The notes under the pieces were generated by a model that was not told the DNA's origin, did not search any database, and saw only the letters and a list, made by a program, of their open reading frames with translations. Shown piece after piece: positions 23,290-32,543 of a DNA stretch of 64,000 nt (positions within the stretch are counted from its first letter, which is position 1; every line of letters begins with the position of its first letter). Source of the DNA: Chitinophaga niabensis. GTDB taxonomy: Bacteria > Bacteroidota > Bacteroidia > Chitinophagales > Chitinophagaceae. The stretch is taken from assembly GCF_900129465.1 (NCBI RefSeq), contig NZ_FSRA01000001.1, positions 2,296,482-2,360,481 of the forward strand, given 5' to 3'. The translations under genes were made by a program, and so were the position numbers.

Positions 23290-23297
23290 TACATTTG
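23290..23297 (+). promoter_or_regulatory. -7 box of the dihydroorotase-like operon
   Basis: TACATTTG matches TAnnTTTG, 40 bp upstream of the ATG at 23338. No TTTG lies at the standard distance. Confidence 0.45.
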
Positions 23298-23337
23298 CAC
23301 CTGACTGGGATAAAACAAAAAGATCACTTTTTCTGCA

Positions 23338-24603
23338 ATGGACATTTTACTCAAAAACGTCAGGATAGTAGCACCTCTCTCCCCTTTTCACGGGCAAACA
23401 AATGATATTCTTATACAAAACGGGATCATCACTGATATCGCCACCAATATCAAGGCAGATAACGTGAAAGAGATCTCCGGAAAGAACCTTCACGTTAGCG
23501 CCGGATGGATGGATGTTTTTGCACATTTTTGCGACCCCGGCCAGGAATACAAGGAAGATCTGGGCAGCGGAGCCACTGCAGCAGCGAAAGGAGGCTTCAC
23601 AACGGTAATGATCGTGCCCAATACCCAACCCTCCCTTTACACCAAAACCCAGATAGAATACGTACTCAGCAAAACCCGCTACGGCGTGGTGAACGTACTC
23701 CCCATCGGCGCCATCAGCAAAAACGTAGAAGGCACTACCCTGGCGGAAATGTACGAAATGCGGCAAACCGGCGCAGTTGCCTTCTCTGACGGTCTTAAAC
23801 CCGTTCAGTCTTCCGGTATCATGCTCAAAGCCCTCCAATACGTTAAAGCTTTCAACGGCACCATCATACAGATCCCTGACGATACCAGCATTTCCGGCCA
23901 TGGCCTCATGCACGAAGGGATCCACTCCACCCAGCTGGGCATGCCGGGCAAACCGGCCATCGCAGAGGAAATTATGCTCCGCAGGGATATTGAACTGGCT
24001 AAATATACCGATTCCAATATCCACTTCACAGGCATCAGCACCCGCCAAAGCGTGGAACTGATTGCCGCAGCAAAGGCAGACGGACTAAAAGTGACCTGCT
24101 CTGTAACCCCCTACCACCTGCTCTTCACGGATGCAGACCTGGGTACTTACAACAGTTTCCTGAAGGTAAATCCGCCACTGAGGAGCCAGGACGATGTGAA
24201 TGCGCTTAAAGATGCCATCCGTAACGGGGTGATCGATTGTATCGCTACCCACCATCAGCCACAGGACTGGGACGCCAAACAAGTGGAATTTGAATATGCC
24301 AAACACGGCATGATAGGGCTGGAAAGCTGTTTCGGCGCACTCCGCACAGCCCTGCCGGACCTGGGCCTGGAAAAGCTCACAGAACTGCTGAGCACTGCCC
24401 CCAGGAGCATCTTTGGCCTCCCAAATGTGATCATTGCCAAAGGGGAACCCGCCAACCTCACCTGGTTTGAGCCGGATACCACCTATACCTTTACGGATAA
24501 GGAGATCGGTTCCAAAAGCAAAAACTCTCCCCTGCTCAATACCGAACTGAAGGGTAAAGTGCTGGGGGTGTTCAATAACAAGCAATCTTACCTTAACTTG
24601 TAA
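23338..24603 (+). CDS. Dihydroorotase homologue, probably catalytically inactive
   Basis: 421 residues, full length for the class I dihydroorotase/amidohydrolase fold. Family blocks such as PYHLLFTDADL, LKVNPPLRSQDD and SAPRSIFGL-like sequence are present. Metal-binding and catalytic positions are altered. The usual DxHxHxR reads DVFAHFCDPG (Phe61 instead of the first His), and the usual ATDHAPH reads ATHHQPQ (His305 in place of the catalytic Asp). I also see no clear carboxylated-Lys segment. This resembles the inactive PyrC' proteins that some bacteria keep as structural partners of aspartate transcarbamoylase. It starts an operon with DUF4199 and two glycosyltransferases. Confidence 0.85.
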   Translation: MDILLKNVRIVAPLSPFHGQTNDILIQNGIITDIATNIKADNVKEISGKNLHVSAGWMDVFAHFCDPGQEYKEDLGSGATAAAKGGFTTVMIVPNTQPSLYTKTQIEYVLSKTRYGVVNVLPIGAISKNVEGTTLAEMYEMRQTGAVAFSDGLKPVQSSGIMLKALQYVKAFNGTIIQIPDDTSISGHGLMHEGIHSTQLGMPGKPAIAEEIMLRRDIELAKYTDSNIHFTGISTRQSVELIAAAKADGLKVTCSVTPYHLLFTDADLGTYNSFLKVNPPLRSQDDVNALKDAIRNGVIDCIATHHQPQDWDAKQVEFEYAKHGMIGLESCFGALRTALPDLGLEKLTELLSTAPRSIFGLPNVIIAKGEPANLTWFEPDTTYTFTDKEIGSKSKNSPLLNTELKGKVLGVFNNKQSYLNL

Positions 24604-24619
24604 TCCTAAATACCCTATT

Positions 24620-25105
24620 ATGGAAAACAAAAATCATATTACTTACGGCCTCATCGGTACAGCTATCTGTGTTGTATTGTTCCTGAGTCAATGGTTTGCC
24701 AAAGTGGCGCCTGACAATGCAGCTTTCAAATGGGGGTCTGTCCTCATTTTGGGTATCATTATTATCCTTAGCTGCATCAACTTCAGCAAGATCAACGGCG
24801 GAGATGTTACTTTCGGCCAGGTATTTGCCAACGGTTTCAAAACAACGGCAGTGATCACGGTACTCTTTACCCTGGTCTATATCATATTTTACCTGCTTGT
24901 GCCCAGCTACAAAGAATCAATGATCGAATTCAGTACCAAGCAGCAGCTTGACGCTGGAGCTACCGCGGACCAGGTAGCAGCAGGCAGAGAATGGATGGAA
25001 AAATACTTCCTCGTAGTTGCAGTAGGTGGCATTGTTTTCCTTGACCTGTTGATTGGGGTAGTTGCCTCTCTCATAGGCGCAGCCATCGTAAAAAGAAAGA
25101 AATAA
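24620..25105 (+). CDS. DUF4199 membrane protein
   Basis: 161 residues with four hydrophobic segments: GLIGTAICVVLFLSQWF, WGSVLILGIIIILSCINFS, TTAVITVLFTLVYIIFYLLV and LVVAVGGIVFLDLLIGVVAS. A gap with a charged helix precedes the last. The pattern and the INGGDVTFGQVFANGFKTT block fit DUF4199, a Bacteroidota inner-membrane family of unknown function. It lies 16 bp after the dihydroorotase homologue and 4 bp before the GT2 gene, so it is translated from the same mRNA. Confidence 0.85.
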   Translation: MENKNHITYGLIGTAICVVLFLSQWFAKVAPDNAAFKWGSVLILGIIIILSCINFSKINGGDVTFGQVFANGFKTTAVITVLFTLVYIIFYLLVPSYKESMIEFSTKQQLDAGATADQVAAGREWMEKYFLVVAVGGIVFLDLLIGVVASLIGAAIVKRKK

Positions 25106-25109
25106 ACTA

Positions 25110-26051
25110 ATGGACATATCCGTAATCGTTCCTTTAAAAAACGAAGAAGAATCACTGCCGGAACTGGCAGCCTGGATCGCACGTGTGATGCAGGAGAACA
25201 ACTATTCCTATGAAGTATGGATGGTGGACGATGGCAGTACGGACGAATCCTGGGAAGTGATCCGTAACCTGTCTGCTGAAAACCCGCATATCAAAGGCAT
25301 CAAATTTCAACGTAACTACGGAAAATCCGCCGCTTTAAATGAAGGTTTCCGCAAAGCCAAAGGCGATGTGGTGATCACCATGGATGCGGACCTGCAGGAT
25401 AGTCCTGATGAAATTCCGGGCCTTTACAAAATGATCAAAGAAGATGGGTTCGATCTCGTAAGCGGCTGGAAAAAAGTACGCTACGATAACACCCTCACTA
25501 AAAATATTCCTTCCAAACTATTCAACTGGGCCACGGTGAAAATGAGCGGTATCAAGCTGCACGACTTCAACTGCGGCCTGAAATCCTACAAGAATAAAGT
25601 GGTGAAAACGATCGAGGTGTATGGCGAAATGCATCGCTATATCCCTGTGATCGCCAAATGGAGCGGCTTCCGGAAGATCGGCGAAAAAGTGGTGGAACAC
25701 CGCAAACGCAAATACGGTACCACCAAATTCGGGCTGGAACGTTTTGTGAACGGGTTCCTGGACCTCGCATCCATCACCTTTGTCGGAAGATTCGGCAAAC
25801 GCCCCATGCATTTCTTTGGCGCACTGGGCACGCTGTTCTTCATCATCGGTTTTGCCATCGCCTTCTACCTCACCATTGAAAAGATCTTCTACCTGCAATA
25901 CAAAATGACGGAAAGACCGATCTTTTTCCTGGCTATGCTATTACTGATCATCGGTTCACAGCTTTTCCTGACGGGCTTCCTCGCGGAAATGGTGAATCGC
26001 AATGCACCGGAGCGCAACGCTTACCTGGTGGAAGAAACATTGGAAAGATGA
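25110..26051 (+). CDS. Family 2 glycosyltransferase (GtrB/DPM1-like), membrane-anchored
   Basis: 313 residues. The N-terminal GT-A domain has the nucleotide-sugar motifs MVDDGSTDESWEV (about 32-44) and MDADLQDSPDEIPGL (about 91-105). FNCGLKSYKNKV follows, and two C-terminal membrane helices end the protein (about 228-254 and 268-295). This is the architecture of GtrB-like enzymes that transfer a sugar to polyprenyl phosphate. Its last bases overlap the next glycosyltransferase start by 4 bp, indicating coupled translation. Likely involved in surface glycan or lipid glycosylation; acceptor unknown. Confidence 0.9.
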   Translation: MDISVIVPLKNEEESLPELAAWIARVMQENNYSYEVWMVDDGSTDESWEVIRNLSAENPHIKGIKFQRNYGKSAALNEGFRKAKGDVVITMDADLQDSPDEIPGLYKMIKEDGFDLVSGWKKVRYDNTLTKNIPSKLFNWATVKMSGIKLHDFNCGLKSYKNKVVKTIEVYGEMHRYIPVIAKWSGFRKIGEKVVEHRKRKYGTTKFGLERFVNGFLDLASITFVGRFGKRPMHFFGALGTLFFIIGFAIAFYLTIEKIFYLQYKMTERPIFFLAMLLLIIGSQLFLTGFLAEMVNRNAPERNAYLVEETLER

Positions 26052-27178
26052 CGAAACTGCAGCACAAAAAAATTGTGATCATAGGTCCGGCCCATCCCTT
26101 ACGGGGCGGGCTGGCTGCTTTTAATGAGCGCCTTGCCCGTCAACTGACAGCACAGGGCAATGAAGTGAGCATTCACACCTTTTCCTTTCAATACCCGGGT
26201 TTTATGTTCCCCGGCAAAACGCAGTATGCGGATGGCCCCGCGCCGGATGGGCTGCACATCGAGCGGACTGTTCATTCCATGAATCCCCTCAACTGGCTAA
26301 AGACCGGCAGCAGGATCAGGAAAGAAAAGCCGGATATCGTGATCATCGCTTACTGGCTGCCGTTAATGGGCCCTGCATTGGGCACCATTGCCAGTATCAT
26401 CCGTAAGAATAAACACTCCCGGATCATTGGCCTGGTACATAACCTTATCCCTCATGAAAAACGGCCGGGAGACAAGCCCTTCACCCGTTATTTCGTGAAT
26501 CAGTGCCATGCTTTTATTACCCTCAGTAAAGAAGTACTGGCTGATATCAAACAACTCACCAATAAACCGGTGGTGTATTCCCCGCACCCGGTATACGACA
26601 GCTTTGGCGACCCTGTTCCTGCAACCGTTGCAAAACAACACCTGGGCTGGGATGCGAATAAAAGATACCTGCTGTTCTTTGGTTTTATCCGTGCCTACAA
26701 AGGATTAGACCTCCTGCTGGAAGCCTTTGCAGACCGGCGTATCCAAGCTATTGAGAACCTGGAACTGGTGGTGGCGGGAGAATTCTATGAAGACCGTAAA
26801 AAGTACGATCACCTGATCACTGACCAGGTAAAGATATGCTCGGATTTCATTCCGAATGAGGAAGTGAAATACTATTTCTCAGCGGCTGATCTGATTGTAC
26901 AACCCTATAAAACAGCTACCCAGAGTGGCATTTCCCAGATGGCCTATCATTTTGAGAAACCCATGCTGGTAACAGCCGTAGGCGGATTGCCGGAAATTGT
27001 ACCCGATGGAAAAGCGGGTTATGTAGTGGCGCTAGACTCAAAATCTATCGCAGATGGTATTCTGCGCTTCCTCGCACAACCTCCGGAGGTTTTCAGTAGT
27101 TTTATCAGGGAACAGAAGCAATTATATTCCTGGGAACACTTCGCGGATTCGCTTGGATCTTTAACAGACACACAATAA
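26048..27178 (+). CDS. Family 4 glycosyltransferase
   Basis: 376 residues with a GT-B fold. The N-terminal Rossmann half begins IVIIGPAHPLRGGLAAFNER. The C-terminal half has LLFFGFIRAYKGLDLLLEAF (about 215-235) and the donor-binding segment GISQMAYHFEKPMLVTAVGG (about 297-316), followed by LPEIVPDGKAGYVV. No membrane segment; probably cytoplasmic and peripheral. It is translationally coupled to the GT2 gene. Sugar and acceptor cannot be read from the sequence. Confidence 0.9.
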   Translation: MTKLQHKKIVIIGPAHPLRGGLAAFNERLARQLTAQGNEVSIHTFSFQYPGFMFPGKTQYADGPAPDGLHIERTVHSMNPLNWLKTGSRIRKEKPDIVIIAYWLPLMGPALGTIASIIRKNKHSRIIGLVHNLIPHEKRPGDKPFTRYFVNQCHAFITLSKEVLADIKQLTNKPVVYSPHPVYDSFGDPVPATVAKQHLGWDANKRYLLFFGFIRAYKGLDLLLEAFADRRIQAIENLELVVAGEFYEDRKKYDHLITDQVKICSDFIPNEEVKYYFSAADLIVQPYKTATQSGISQMAYHFEKPMLVTAVGGLPEIVPDGKAGYVVALDSKSIADGILRFLAQPPEVFSSFIREQKQLYSWEHFADSLGSLTDTQ

Positions 27179-27206
27179 TCTGCGGAATTTAATGTTATAC
27201 CTTACT

Positions 27207-28193
27207 ATGAAACGTCTTTTTATCATACTGCTTAGTTTCTCCTCCTTTTCCGCTGTGGCTCAACGGCTGTCTCCGGCAGACAGGGCTGCGCTGGATAAGC
27301 TGCAGGATTCCCTGCGTGCTATCAGTTATGATGTGATCAACGGAAAGGAACAAAGCGTGCGCGAAGAACGTAACGATTACTTCATTCCCCAGCTGGTCAA
27401 TGCCCTCAAAACCAGCTATTCCTACTACTACCCTTTCGATTCCCTCAAAACAGTAGCTAAGATCTATCCGCAGGATAGTACTTTCCGCATCTTTACCTGG
27501 CCGCTGGAAAATGACAACAGTACTTTCCGCCACTTCGGGGTGATACAGATGAACACGAAAGACGGCGCTTTAAAGCTCTTCCCGCTGTTCGATAATTCCG
27601 ACTTCTCCAAAAATATGGATACCATCACCAACAACAGGGGTTGGATCGGTTGCCTGTATTATGCCATGATACAAAAGCGCTATTTCAATGCGGAGTATTA
27701 TACGCTTTTCGGATGGGATGCCAATTCCCAGACCAGCCAGAAGAAAGTGATTGAAATGCTGACATTTAAGAACGGAGAACCTGTATTTGGCGGGCCCTTC
27801 TTCAGCTTTGCAGAAGATACGGTGCCTAAACCTGCGCGTAACCGCTTCTTCATTGAATACAAAAGGGAAGCGGTGGCAGCCATGAACTATGATGCTGAAA
27901 TGGATATGATCATCTTTGATCACCTTATCTCTGAAACCAATGAGCCGCTGAAGAAATACACTTACATTCCCGATCTTGATTATGAGGGTTTCAAATGGCA
28001 GGCCGGCAGATGGGTACACGTGGAGAAGGTGTTCCACGACGCATTACAACTGGGTAAATATCCCATCGGGCAGCCTGCGGATAAGAAAAGAACAGATTAT
28101 GTAAAGCCGAAGATGGATTTTGAGATCCAGGAGGAAGAAGCTGCAAAAGCAGCAGAAGCGGCTAAAAAAGGGAAGAAAAAGAAGAAAGACTAA
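27207..28193 (+). CDS. Secreted protein of unknown function
   Basis: 328 residues from the ATG at 27207, chosen because it begins an ordinary signal peptide (MKRLFIILLSFSSFSAVAQ); an ATG five codons upstream would spoil it. The mature protein has no recognised domain. The C-terminus is a run of Ala and Lys (AAKAAEAAKKGKKKKKD), an unusual basic tail. Last gene of the DUF4199/glycosyltransferase operon, 28 bp after the GT4 stop, and convergent with the ArsR gene. Confidence 0.75.
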   Translation: MKRLFIILLSFSSFSAVAQRLSPADRAALDKLQDSLRAISYDVINGKEQSVREERNDYFIPQLVNALKTSYSYYYPFDSLKTVAKIYPQDSTFRIFTWPLENDNSTFRHFGVIQMNTKDGALKLFPLFDNSDFSKNMDTITNNRGWIGCLYYAMIQKRYFNAEYYTLFGWDANSQTSQKKVIEMLTFKNGEPVFGGPFFSFAEDTVPKPARNRFFIEYKREAVAAMNYDAEMDMIIFDHLISETNEPLKKYTYIPDLDYEGFKWQAGRWVHVEKVFHDALQLGKYPIGQPADKKRTDYVKPKMDFEIQEEEAAKAAEAAKKGKKKKKD

Positions 28194-28256
28194 TAAAGGT
28201 TCTTTTGAGCCCGGCTTTAGCTCATTATTCAGCCGCCGTTGCATTGCACGCTTCAG

Positions 28257-28583
28257 CTATTTCTTTTTCTTCCGGCCTTGTTCCTTTTCCAGGAAATCCT
28301 CTAAGGCATCCAGTTTCTTCGTCCAGAAAACACGGTATTTTTCTGCCCACTCGGATACCTGTCTCAATTGCTGTAACTCTGCATGGCAGAAACGTTCCCG
28401 CCCTTGCTGTTTAATGGTTACCAGGCCACATTCTGTCAATATCCTGATGTGTTTGGATATAGCAGGCCTGCTGATATCAAAGTTCTCTGCTACTGCGTTC
28501 AGGTTCAGGGATTGGTTGGCCAGCAGGCTGATGATCTCTCTGCGGGTTGGGTCTGCGATCGCCTGGAATACATCTCTTCTCAT
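28257..28583 (-). CDS. ArsR-family transcriptional regulator
   Basis: 108 residues with a winged helix-turn-helix covering about 1-85: IADPTRREIISLLANQSLNL, FDISRPAISKHIRILTECGL and VTIKQQGRERFCHAELQQLR. The 'DPTRR' start and 'SRPAISKHIRIL' recognition helix are typical of ArsR regulators that lack metal-binding cysteines (SdpR-like). No metal motif is visible; Cys is present only singly. The C-terminus is a basic tail. No partner gene lies beside it. Confidence 0.9.
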   Translation of the reverse strand: MRRDVFQAIADPTRREIISLLANQSLNLNAVAENFDISRPAISKHIRILTECGLVTIKQQGRERFCHAELQQLRQVSEWAEKYRVFWTKKLDALEDFLEKEQGRKKKK

Positions 28584-28601
28584 CTTGAAACCGTTTGGTT
28601 A

Positions 28602-28609
28602 CAAAAGTA
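28602..28609 (-). promoter_or_regulatory. -7 box of the arsR-like gene
   Basis: TACTTTTG on the minus strand, 18 bp before the ATG at 28583. There is no TTTG at the standard spacing. It overlaps the edge of the parC terminator. Confidence 0.4.
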
Positions 28610-28610
28610 C

Positions 28611-28640
28611 AAAAAAATACCGGACATGAAGCCCGGTATT
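28611..28640 (-). terminator. Terminator of the parE-parC operon
   Basis: 8-bp perfect stem (28616-28623 with 28633-28640) with a 9-nt loop, followed on the minus strand by a 7-base T run, about 55 bp after the parC stop. Confidence 0.8.
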
Positions 28641-28695
28641 CGGTGTGATATGTTCAACAGCCGGCTGTAATCAGCCAGGTTTGTGTTTGATCTGT

Positions 28696-31233
28696 TTAGA
28701 ACAGTTCCCCCTGTACATTGCCTTCCTCTTCAGGTGGCGCCTCTTCCTCATCTTCCGTCAGCAGTTCCACATCTATGAAGTCGTCTCCCGCCACCTTGGT
28801 CCCTACAGCTTTCCAGCCGGTTACCTCAATGGTTTCATGGAGGGAAATTTCTTCTTCTTCCGGATCACGTTTCTTACCGGTCCTTAACAGCACAATGGGT
28901 TCTGCCTGTGTGGTCACCAGTTCAAGGTGATTGTGCGCGCCTTCTTTGATAAAGAGGAACTTGTTGTTCAATGTCTGTGTTTCAATCACAAAACGTTTGG
29001 CATTGTACTGTTTCTTGTCCCCATCAAAATAAATGGCCGTAACCACCTTCTCCGGATTGAACTTCTCTATGTACACTGCATCGTTGGATTCGTAACGGTT
29101 GGTGATCTCGTAATTAGTGAGTTCATATGTACCGTTCTTATAGAACACCAGGATCTTATCATCTCCTTCAAAACTGCCTACATATAAACCACGCTGTTCG
29201 GTATTCAGCCTGCCCACTGCATCATCATACCAGATCTTGATACCGGATAAAGTGGAAACACCTTTTTCTTTGAACTTCACGCTCTTGATCGGGTATTTGG
29301 TTACCACATTACCCATGGAGCTGCGGCCTTTAATGGGAATCGTTTCGAAGTAGAAGTCAAATTCCTTTTTCTTGGCGGCACAGTTCGGGCTGAGGCGTAC
29401 GGTCACTACTTCTGCTTCCCCGTTAGGGTTGGCACTGAAATAATGCACTTTGGAATTCTTCTCCCCTTTCGTGAGATCGTATTCCTTATCACGTGTGATC
29501 CCTGTTACATTAAAACGTTTGGCAAGACTGTACCCCGTTTTATTGTCAACATAGATCATGTTATAGGTCATGCGTTCATCGCCTTTGCGGAATACATCTA
29601 TATGAATGATATCCTTGCCCACAAAGGTTTTATCTGCCACCTTGGTCACCAGCATCTTGCCATCCCTGCGGAACACGATGATGTTATCCAGGTCAGAACA
29701 ATCTGCTACAAATTCATCTTTCTTTAAAGAGGTCCCGATAAAACCATCGGCACGGTTAACATAGATCTTGGTATTGGCAATGGCTACCTGCTGCACCTGG
29801 ATGGTATCAAATACCTTGATCTCCGTTTTGCGTTCGCGGCCTTTACCATACTTCTTCTGCAGGCCTTCATAATATTGCACCGCAAAGTCAGTAAGGTTAG
29901 CAAGGTTATGTTTTACCTCTTTGATCTCTGCTTCGATGTTTTTGATCTGCTCCGTAAGTTCATTGATATCCAGGCGGTAGATCCTGCGTACAGGCTTTTC
30001 CGTTAATTTGAGGATATCTTCTCTTTCTATCGCGCGTTTCAGGTTCTTCTTATAAGGAGCGAAACCTTTGTCTATTGCTACCAGAACGGCTTCCCAGTCC
30101 TTGTGCTTTTGTTCCAGTTCCTTATAGATGCCTTTCTCGAAGAAGATCTTTTCCAGTGAGGTGTAATGCCACTTCTCTTCCAGTTCCGCCAGTTTTATCT
30201 CCAGTTCCCGCTTCAGCAGTTCTTTGGTATAATCTGTGGCGTATTTCAGCAGTTCTGTAACGGTGATAAAGCGGGGCTTTTCATCAATGATCACGCAGGC
30301 ATTCGGGGAAATGGACACTTCACAGTCCGTGAATGCGTACAAGGCATCGATGGTGATATCCGGCGAAATACCGGGTGCCAGCTGCACTTCTATCTCTACT
30401 TCCTTCGCCGTATTATCTATTACCTTTTTGATCTTGATCTTACCATTGTCGTTGGCCTTCACGATGGATTCCATGAGGGCCGTGGTGGTAACGCCATAGG
30501 GTACATCTTTGATCAGCAGGGTCTTTTTGTCTTTCTCTTCAATATGTGCCCTTACGCGCACTTTACCACCTCTTTTACCATCGTTGTAGCTGGCTATATC
30601 TATCATACCGCCCGTCAGGAAATCCGGGTAGAGTTCAAACTTTCTGCCTCTGAGGTATTTGATGGAAGCATCTATCAGCTCATTGAAGTTATGTGGTAAT
30701 ATCTTGGTGCTCAAACCTACAGCAATACCCTCTGCGCCTTGTGCCAGCAGCAGCGGGAATTTCATGGGCAGGTGGAGCGGTTCGTTCTTTCTGCCGTCGT
30801 AGCTGAGCTGCCAGGTAGTGGTTTTGGGGTTGAAGGCTACATCCAGTGCAAATTTGGAGAGGCGGGCCTCGATATAACGCGCTGCGGCAGCATCATCTCC
30901 GGTGCGGATATCTCCCCAGTTACCCTGGGTTTCTATCAGCAGTTCTTTCTGCCCCAGGTTCACCATGGCATCTGTAATGGAAGCATCACCATGCGGGTGA
31001 TACTGCATTGTTTGCCCGATCACGTTAGCCACCTTGTTAAAACGGCCATCATCCATTTCCTTCATGGCATGCATGATGCGGCGTTGAACAGGTTTAAAAC
31101 CATCTTCTACCCCCGGTACTGCGCGCTCCAGGATAACATAGGATGCGTAGTCCAGGAACCAGCCTTTATACTTGTCATCTACGTGCTCTCTGCCATGCAG
31201 CGATTCTTCCGGTGATTCGATTGTGTTACTCAT
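28696..31233 (-). CDS. parC: DNA topoisomerase IV subunit A (ParC/GyrA family)
   Basis: 845 residues. The breakage-reunion domain shows YASYVILERAVPGVEDGFKP, the quinolone-region YHPHGDASITDAMV (about 78-91) and the catalytic Tyr120 in AAARYIEARL (usually RYTEARL). A coiled coil at about 345-435 and a beta-pinwheel C-terminal domain (about 500-800) follow. The C-terminal tail is acidic. ParC with ParE unlinks daughter chromosomes. The parE gene lies upstream in the same operon. The lack of a clear GyrA box (QRRGGKG) favours ParC over GyrA. Confidence 0.9.
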   Translation of the reverse strand: MSNTIESPEESLHGREHVDDKYKGWFLDYASYVILERAVPGVEDGFKPVQRRIMHAMKEMDDGRFNKVANVIGQTMQYHPHGDASITDAMVNLGQKELLIETQGNWGDIRTGDDAAAARYIEARLSKFALDVAFNPKTTTWQLSYDGRKNEPLHLPMKFPLLLAQGAEGIAVGLSTKILPHNFNELIDASIKYLRGRKFELYPDFLTGGMIDIASYNDGKRGGKVRVRAHIEEKDKKTLLIKDVPYGVTTTALMESIVKANDNGKIKIKKVIDNTAKEVEIEVQLAPGISPDITIDALYAFTDCEVSISPNACVIIDEKPRFITVTELLKYATDYTKELLKRELEIKLAELEEKWHYTSLEKIFFEKGIYKELEQKHKDWEAVLVAIDKGFAPYKKNLKRAIEREDILKLTEKPVRRIYRLDINELTEQIKNIEAEIKEVKHNLANLTDFAVQYYEGLQKKYGKGRERKTEIKVFDTIQVQQVAIANTKIYVNRADGFIGTSLKKDEFVADCSDLDNIIVFRRDGKMLVTKVADKTFVGKDIIHIDVFRKGDERMTYNMIYVDNKTGYSLAKRFNVTGITRDKEYDLTKGEKNSKVHYFSANPNGEAEVVTVRLSPNCAAKKKEFDFYFETIPIKGRSSMGNVVTKYPIKSVKFKEKGVSTLSGIKIWYDDAVGRLNTEQRGLYVGSFEGDDKILVFYKNGTYELTNYEITNRYESNDAVYIEKFNPEKVVTAIYFDGDKKQYNAKRFVIETQTLNNKFLFIKEGAHNHLELVTTQAEPIVLLRTGKKRDPEEEEISLHETIEVTGWKAVGTKVAGDDFIDVELLTEDEEEAPPEEEGNVQGELF

Positions 31234-31258
31234 ATGATCCTTTAAAAACTTTCTTTAA

Positions 31259-31672
31259 TTATAATGATGCGGTCCTTCTGCCAGCCAGGAAATCATTCCT
31301 CCAGATCCTCACGGAATCCTGTTTCACATCATCCAGTGTATTCAGTTCTATGAAAGAACAATCTGTCAGCGCTTCCAGTTCGTGCCATATATGGATGGCA
31401 ATCTCCACTCTTGCCGGTGCTTCGATGATCTCCGTCCGCAATTCACTTTCTGTTATGGGGCACCAGTGCAAAGCAGCTTTTCCGCTGAGCAGGTACATGA
31501 TCTCGGGGTTCTTGTAATCACTGTTCCCTTCATGATAATGCTGCCCGCTGCTGGAACCGGCGTTGCGGTAACAGAGAATGAAAGTGCCGGTGCGGAATGT
31601 TTGCCATTCGTAGCCCTGGCCCCTGTCATCAGAGCCTATCAGGTTTAAGGGAGTAATACTGATCTGTGCCAT
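31259..31672 (-). CDS. Small cupin-like protein
   Basis: 137 residues, beta-rich. The first cupin motif may be GQHYHEGNSDYKNPEIMYLL (about 43-62), and the second PARVEIAIHIWHELEALTD. Metal-binding His residues are His45 and His47 with Glu58 (in PEIMYLL). The WxcM/FdtA-like polysaccharide-synthesis cupins have this look, but no specific family is certain. It lies inside the parE-parC operon, 5 bp after DUF1835 and 25 bp before parC. Its link to topoisomerase IV is unclear. Confidence 0.6.
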   Translation of the reverse strand: MAQISITPLNLIGSDDRGQGYEWQTFRTGTFILCYRNAGSSSGQHYHEGNSDYKNPEIMYLLSGKAALHWCPITESELRTEIIEAPARVEIAIHIWHELEALTDCSFIELNTLDDVKQDSVRIWRNDFLAGRRTASL

Positions 31673-31677
31673 AGGTT

Positions 31678-32532
31678 TTATGCGTTTTCAACGGGACTTG
31701 CGGCGGCGGCTTCAGCACTACCACCCGGTAATTTTACTTCAAAGTCACGCATCGTTTTCAACTCGCCCTTACTTTCTATCTTTCCTTCTTTGATCAATTC
31801 TTTGATACGCCAGGAAAGGAACTGGTCCATTACCGGGTATTTGAACTTACCAGTCACCTGTACGATCACTTTGTTGGCTTTCTGGAACTCTTTAGAAGTA
31901 GCCTGCAGCAGGTCTTTATCAAAAAAGCTGGCAGGTTCCCCTCTCAGTTTCTTTCCTCCTTCCAATAAACGGATGCCGGCGTTCTCATTCATCAGGCGGT
32001 GCCATTCATCTCCATCCAGTTCAAATTCTGCCAGCGATACTTCGCGGGCCAGCTTTTTGGCTTTGATGAATTCCTTTGGTAAGATCTGGCTGAGATGGGT
32101 AGGATAAAACACGCCATTCTTCTCATTGAGGAAAGGAAGGTTGTTCAGGTACACCAGGTGGATACGTCCGGAGAAGCGGTCCAGTTGGCTGATCAGCCAG
32201 AAATAACCGGATACATCGCAGGCGTTCTGCCCTGCCCAGATCCAAACTTCCAGCTCCTCTTCTTCTCTGAGCCTGCCCTTCAGCGATCTCACGGGATCTT
32301 CCGGTGGTGCCACTTCTTCTCCTTCTGCCGGTACAACTGCCGGTATTTCCAGCATATTGTTCCACCACTCCCGGCGGGCGGTTCTGCCTTCCGGCGTGTC
32401 CAGGATAAATAAGGGGCCTACCGCAAGGTCGTCTTCAAAACACAGTATTTCACCCGCTAACTGCGGATCCAGATCAAAAGCGGCTTTGAGGTTAGCTTCA
32501 GATGATTGCCCAAATACAATATGTAGTATCAT
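31678..32532 (-). CDS. DUF1835 domain protein
   Basis: 284 residues. The N-terminus MILHIVFGQSSEANLKAAFD with LCFEDDLAVGPLF and TARREWWNNML is the DUF1835 signature (about 1-120). The C-terminal part resembles DUF3658 (KKLAREVSLAEFELDGDEWH). No enzymatic function is known for the family. The C-terminal tail is low-complexity Ala/Gly. It lies between parE (11 bp upstream) and the cupin gene (5 bp downstream). Confidence 0.85.
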   Translation of the reverse strand: MILHIVFGQSSEANLKAAFDLDPQLAGEILCFEDDLAVGPLFILDTPEGRTARREWWNNMLEIPAVVPAEGEEVAPPEDPVRSLKGRLREEEELEVWIWAGQNACDVSGYFWLISQLDRFSGRIHLVYLNNLPFLNEKNGVFYPTHLSQILPKEFIKAKKLAREVSLAEFELDGDEWHRLMNENAGIRLLEGGKKLRGEPASFFDKDLLQATSKEFQKANKVIVQVTGKFKYPVMDQFLSWRIKELIKEGKIESKGELKTMRDFEVKLPGGSAEAAAASPVENA

Positions 32533-32543
32533 ACTTTAAATTC

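Noticed and set aside
30166..30699. 177-codon plus-strand frame opposite parC.
   Set aside because: Antisense shadow of parC with no domain.
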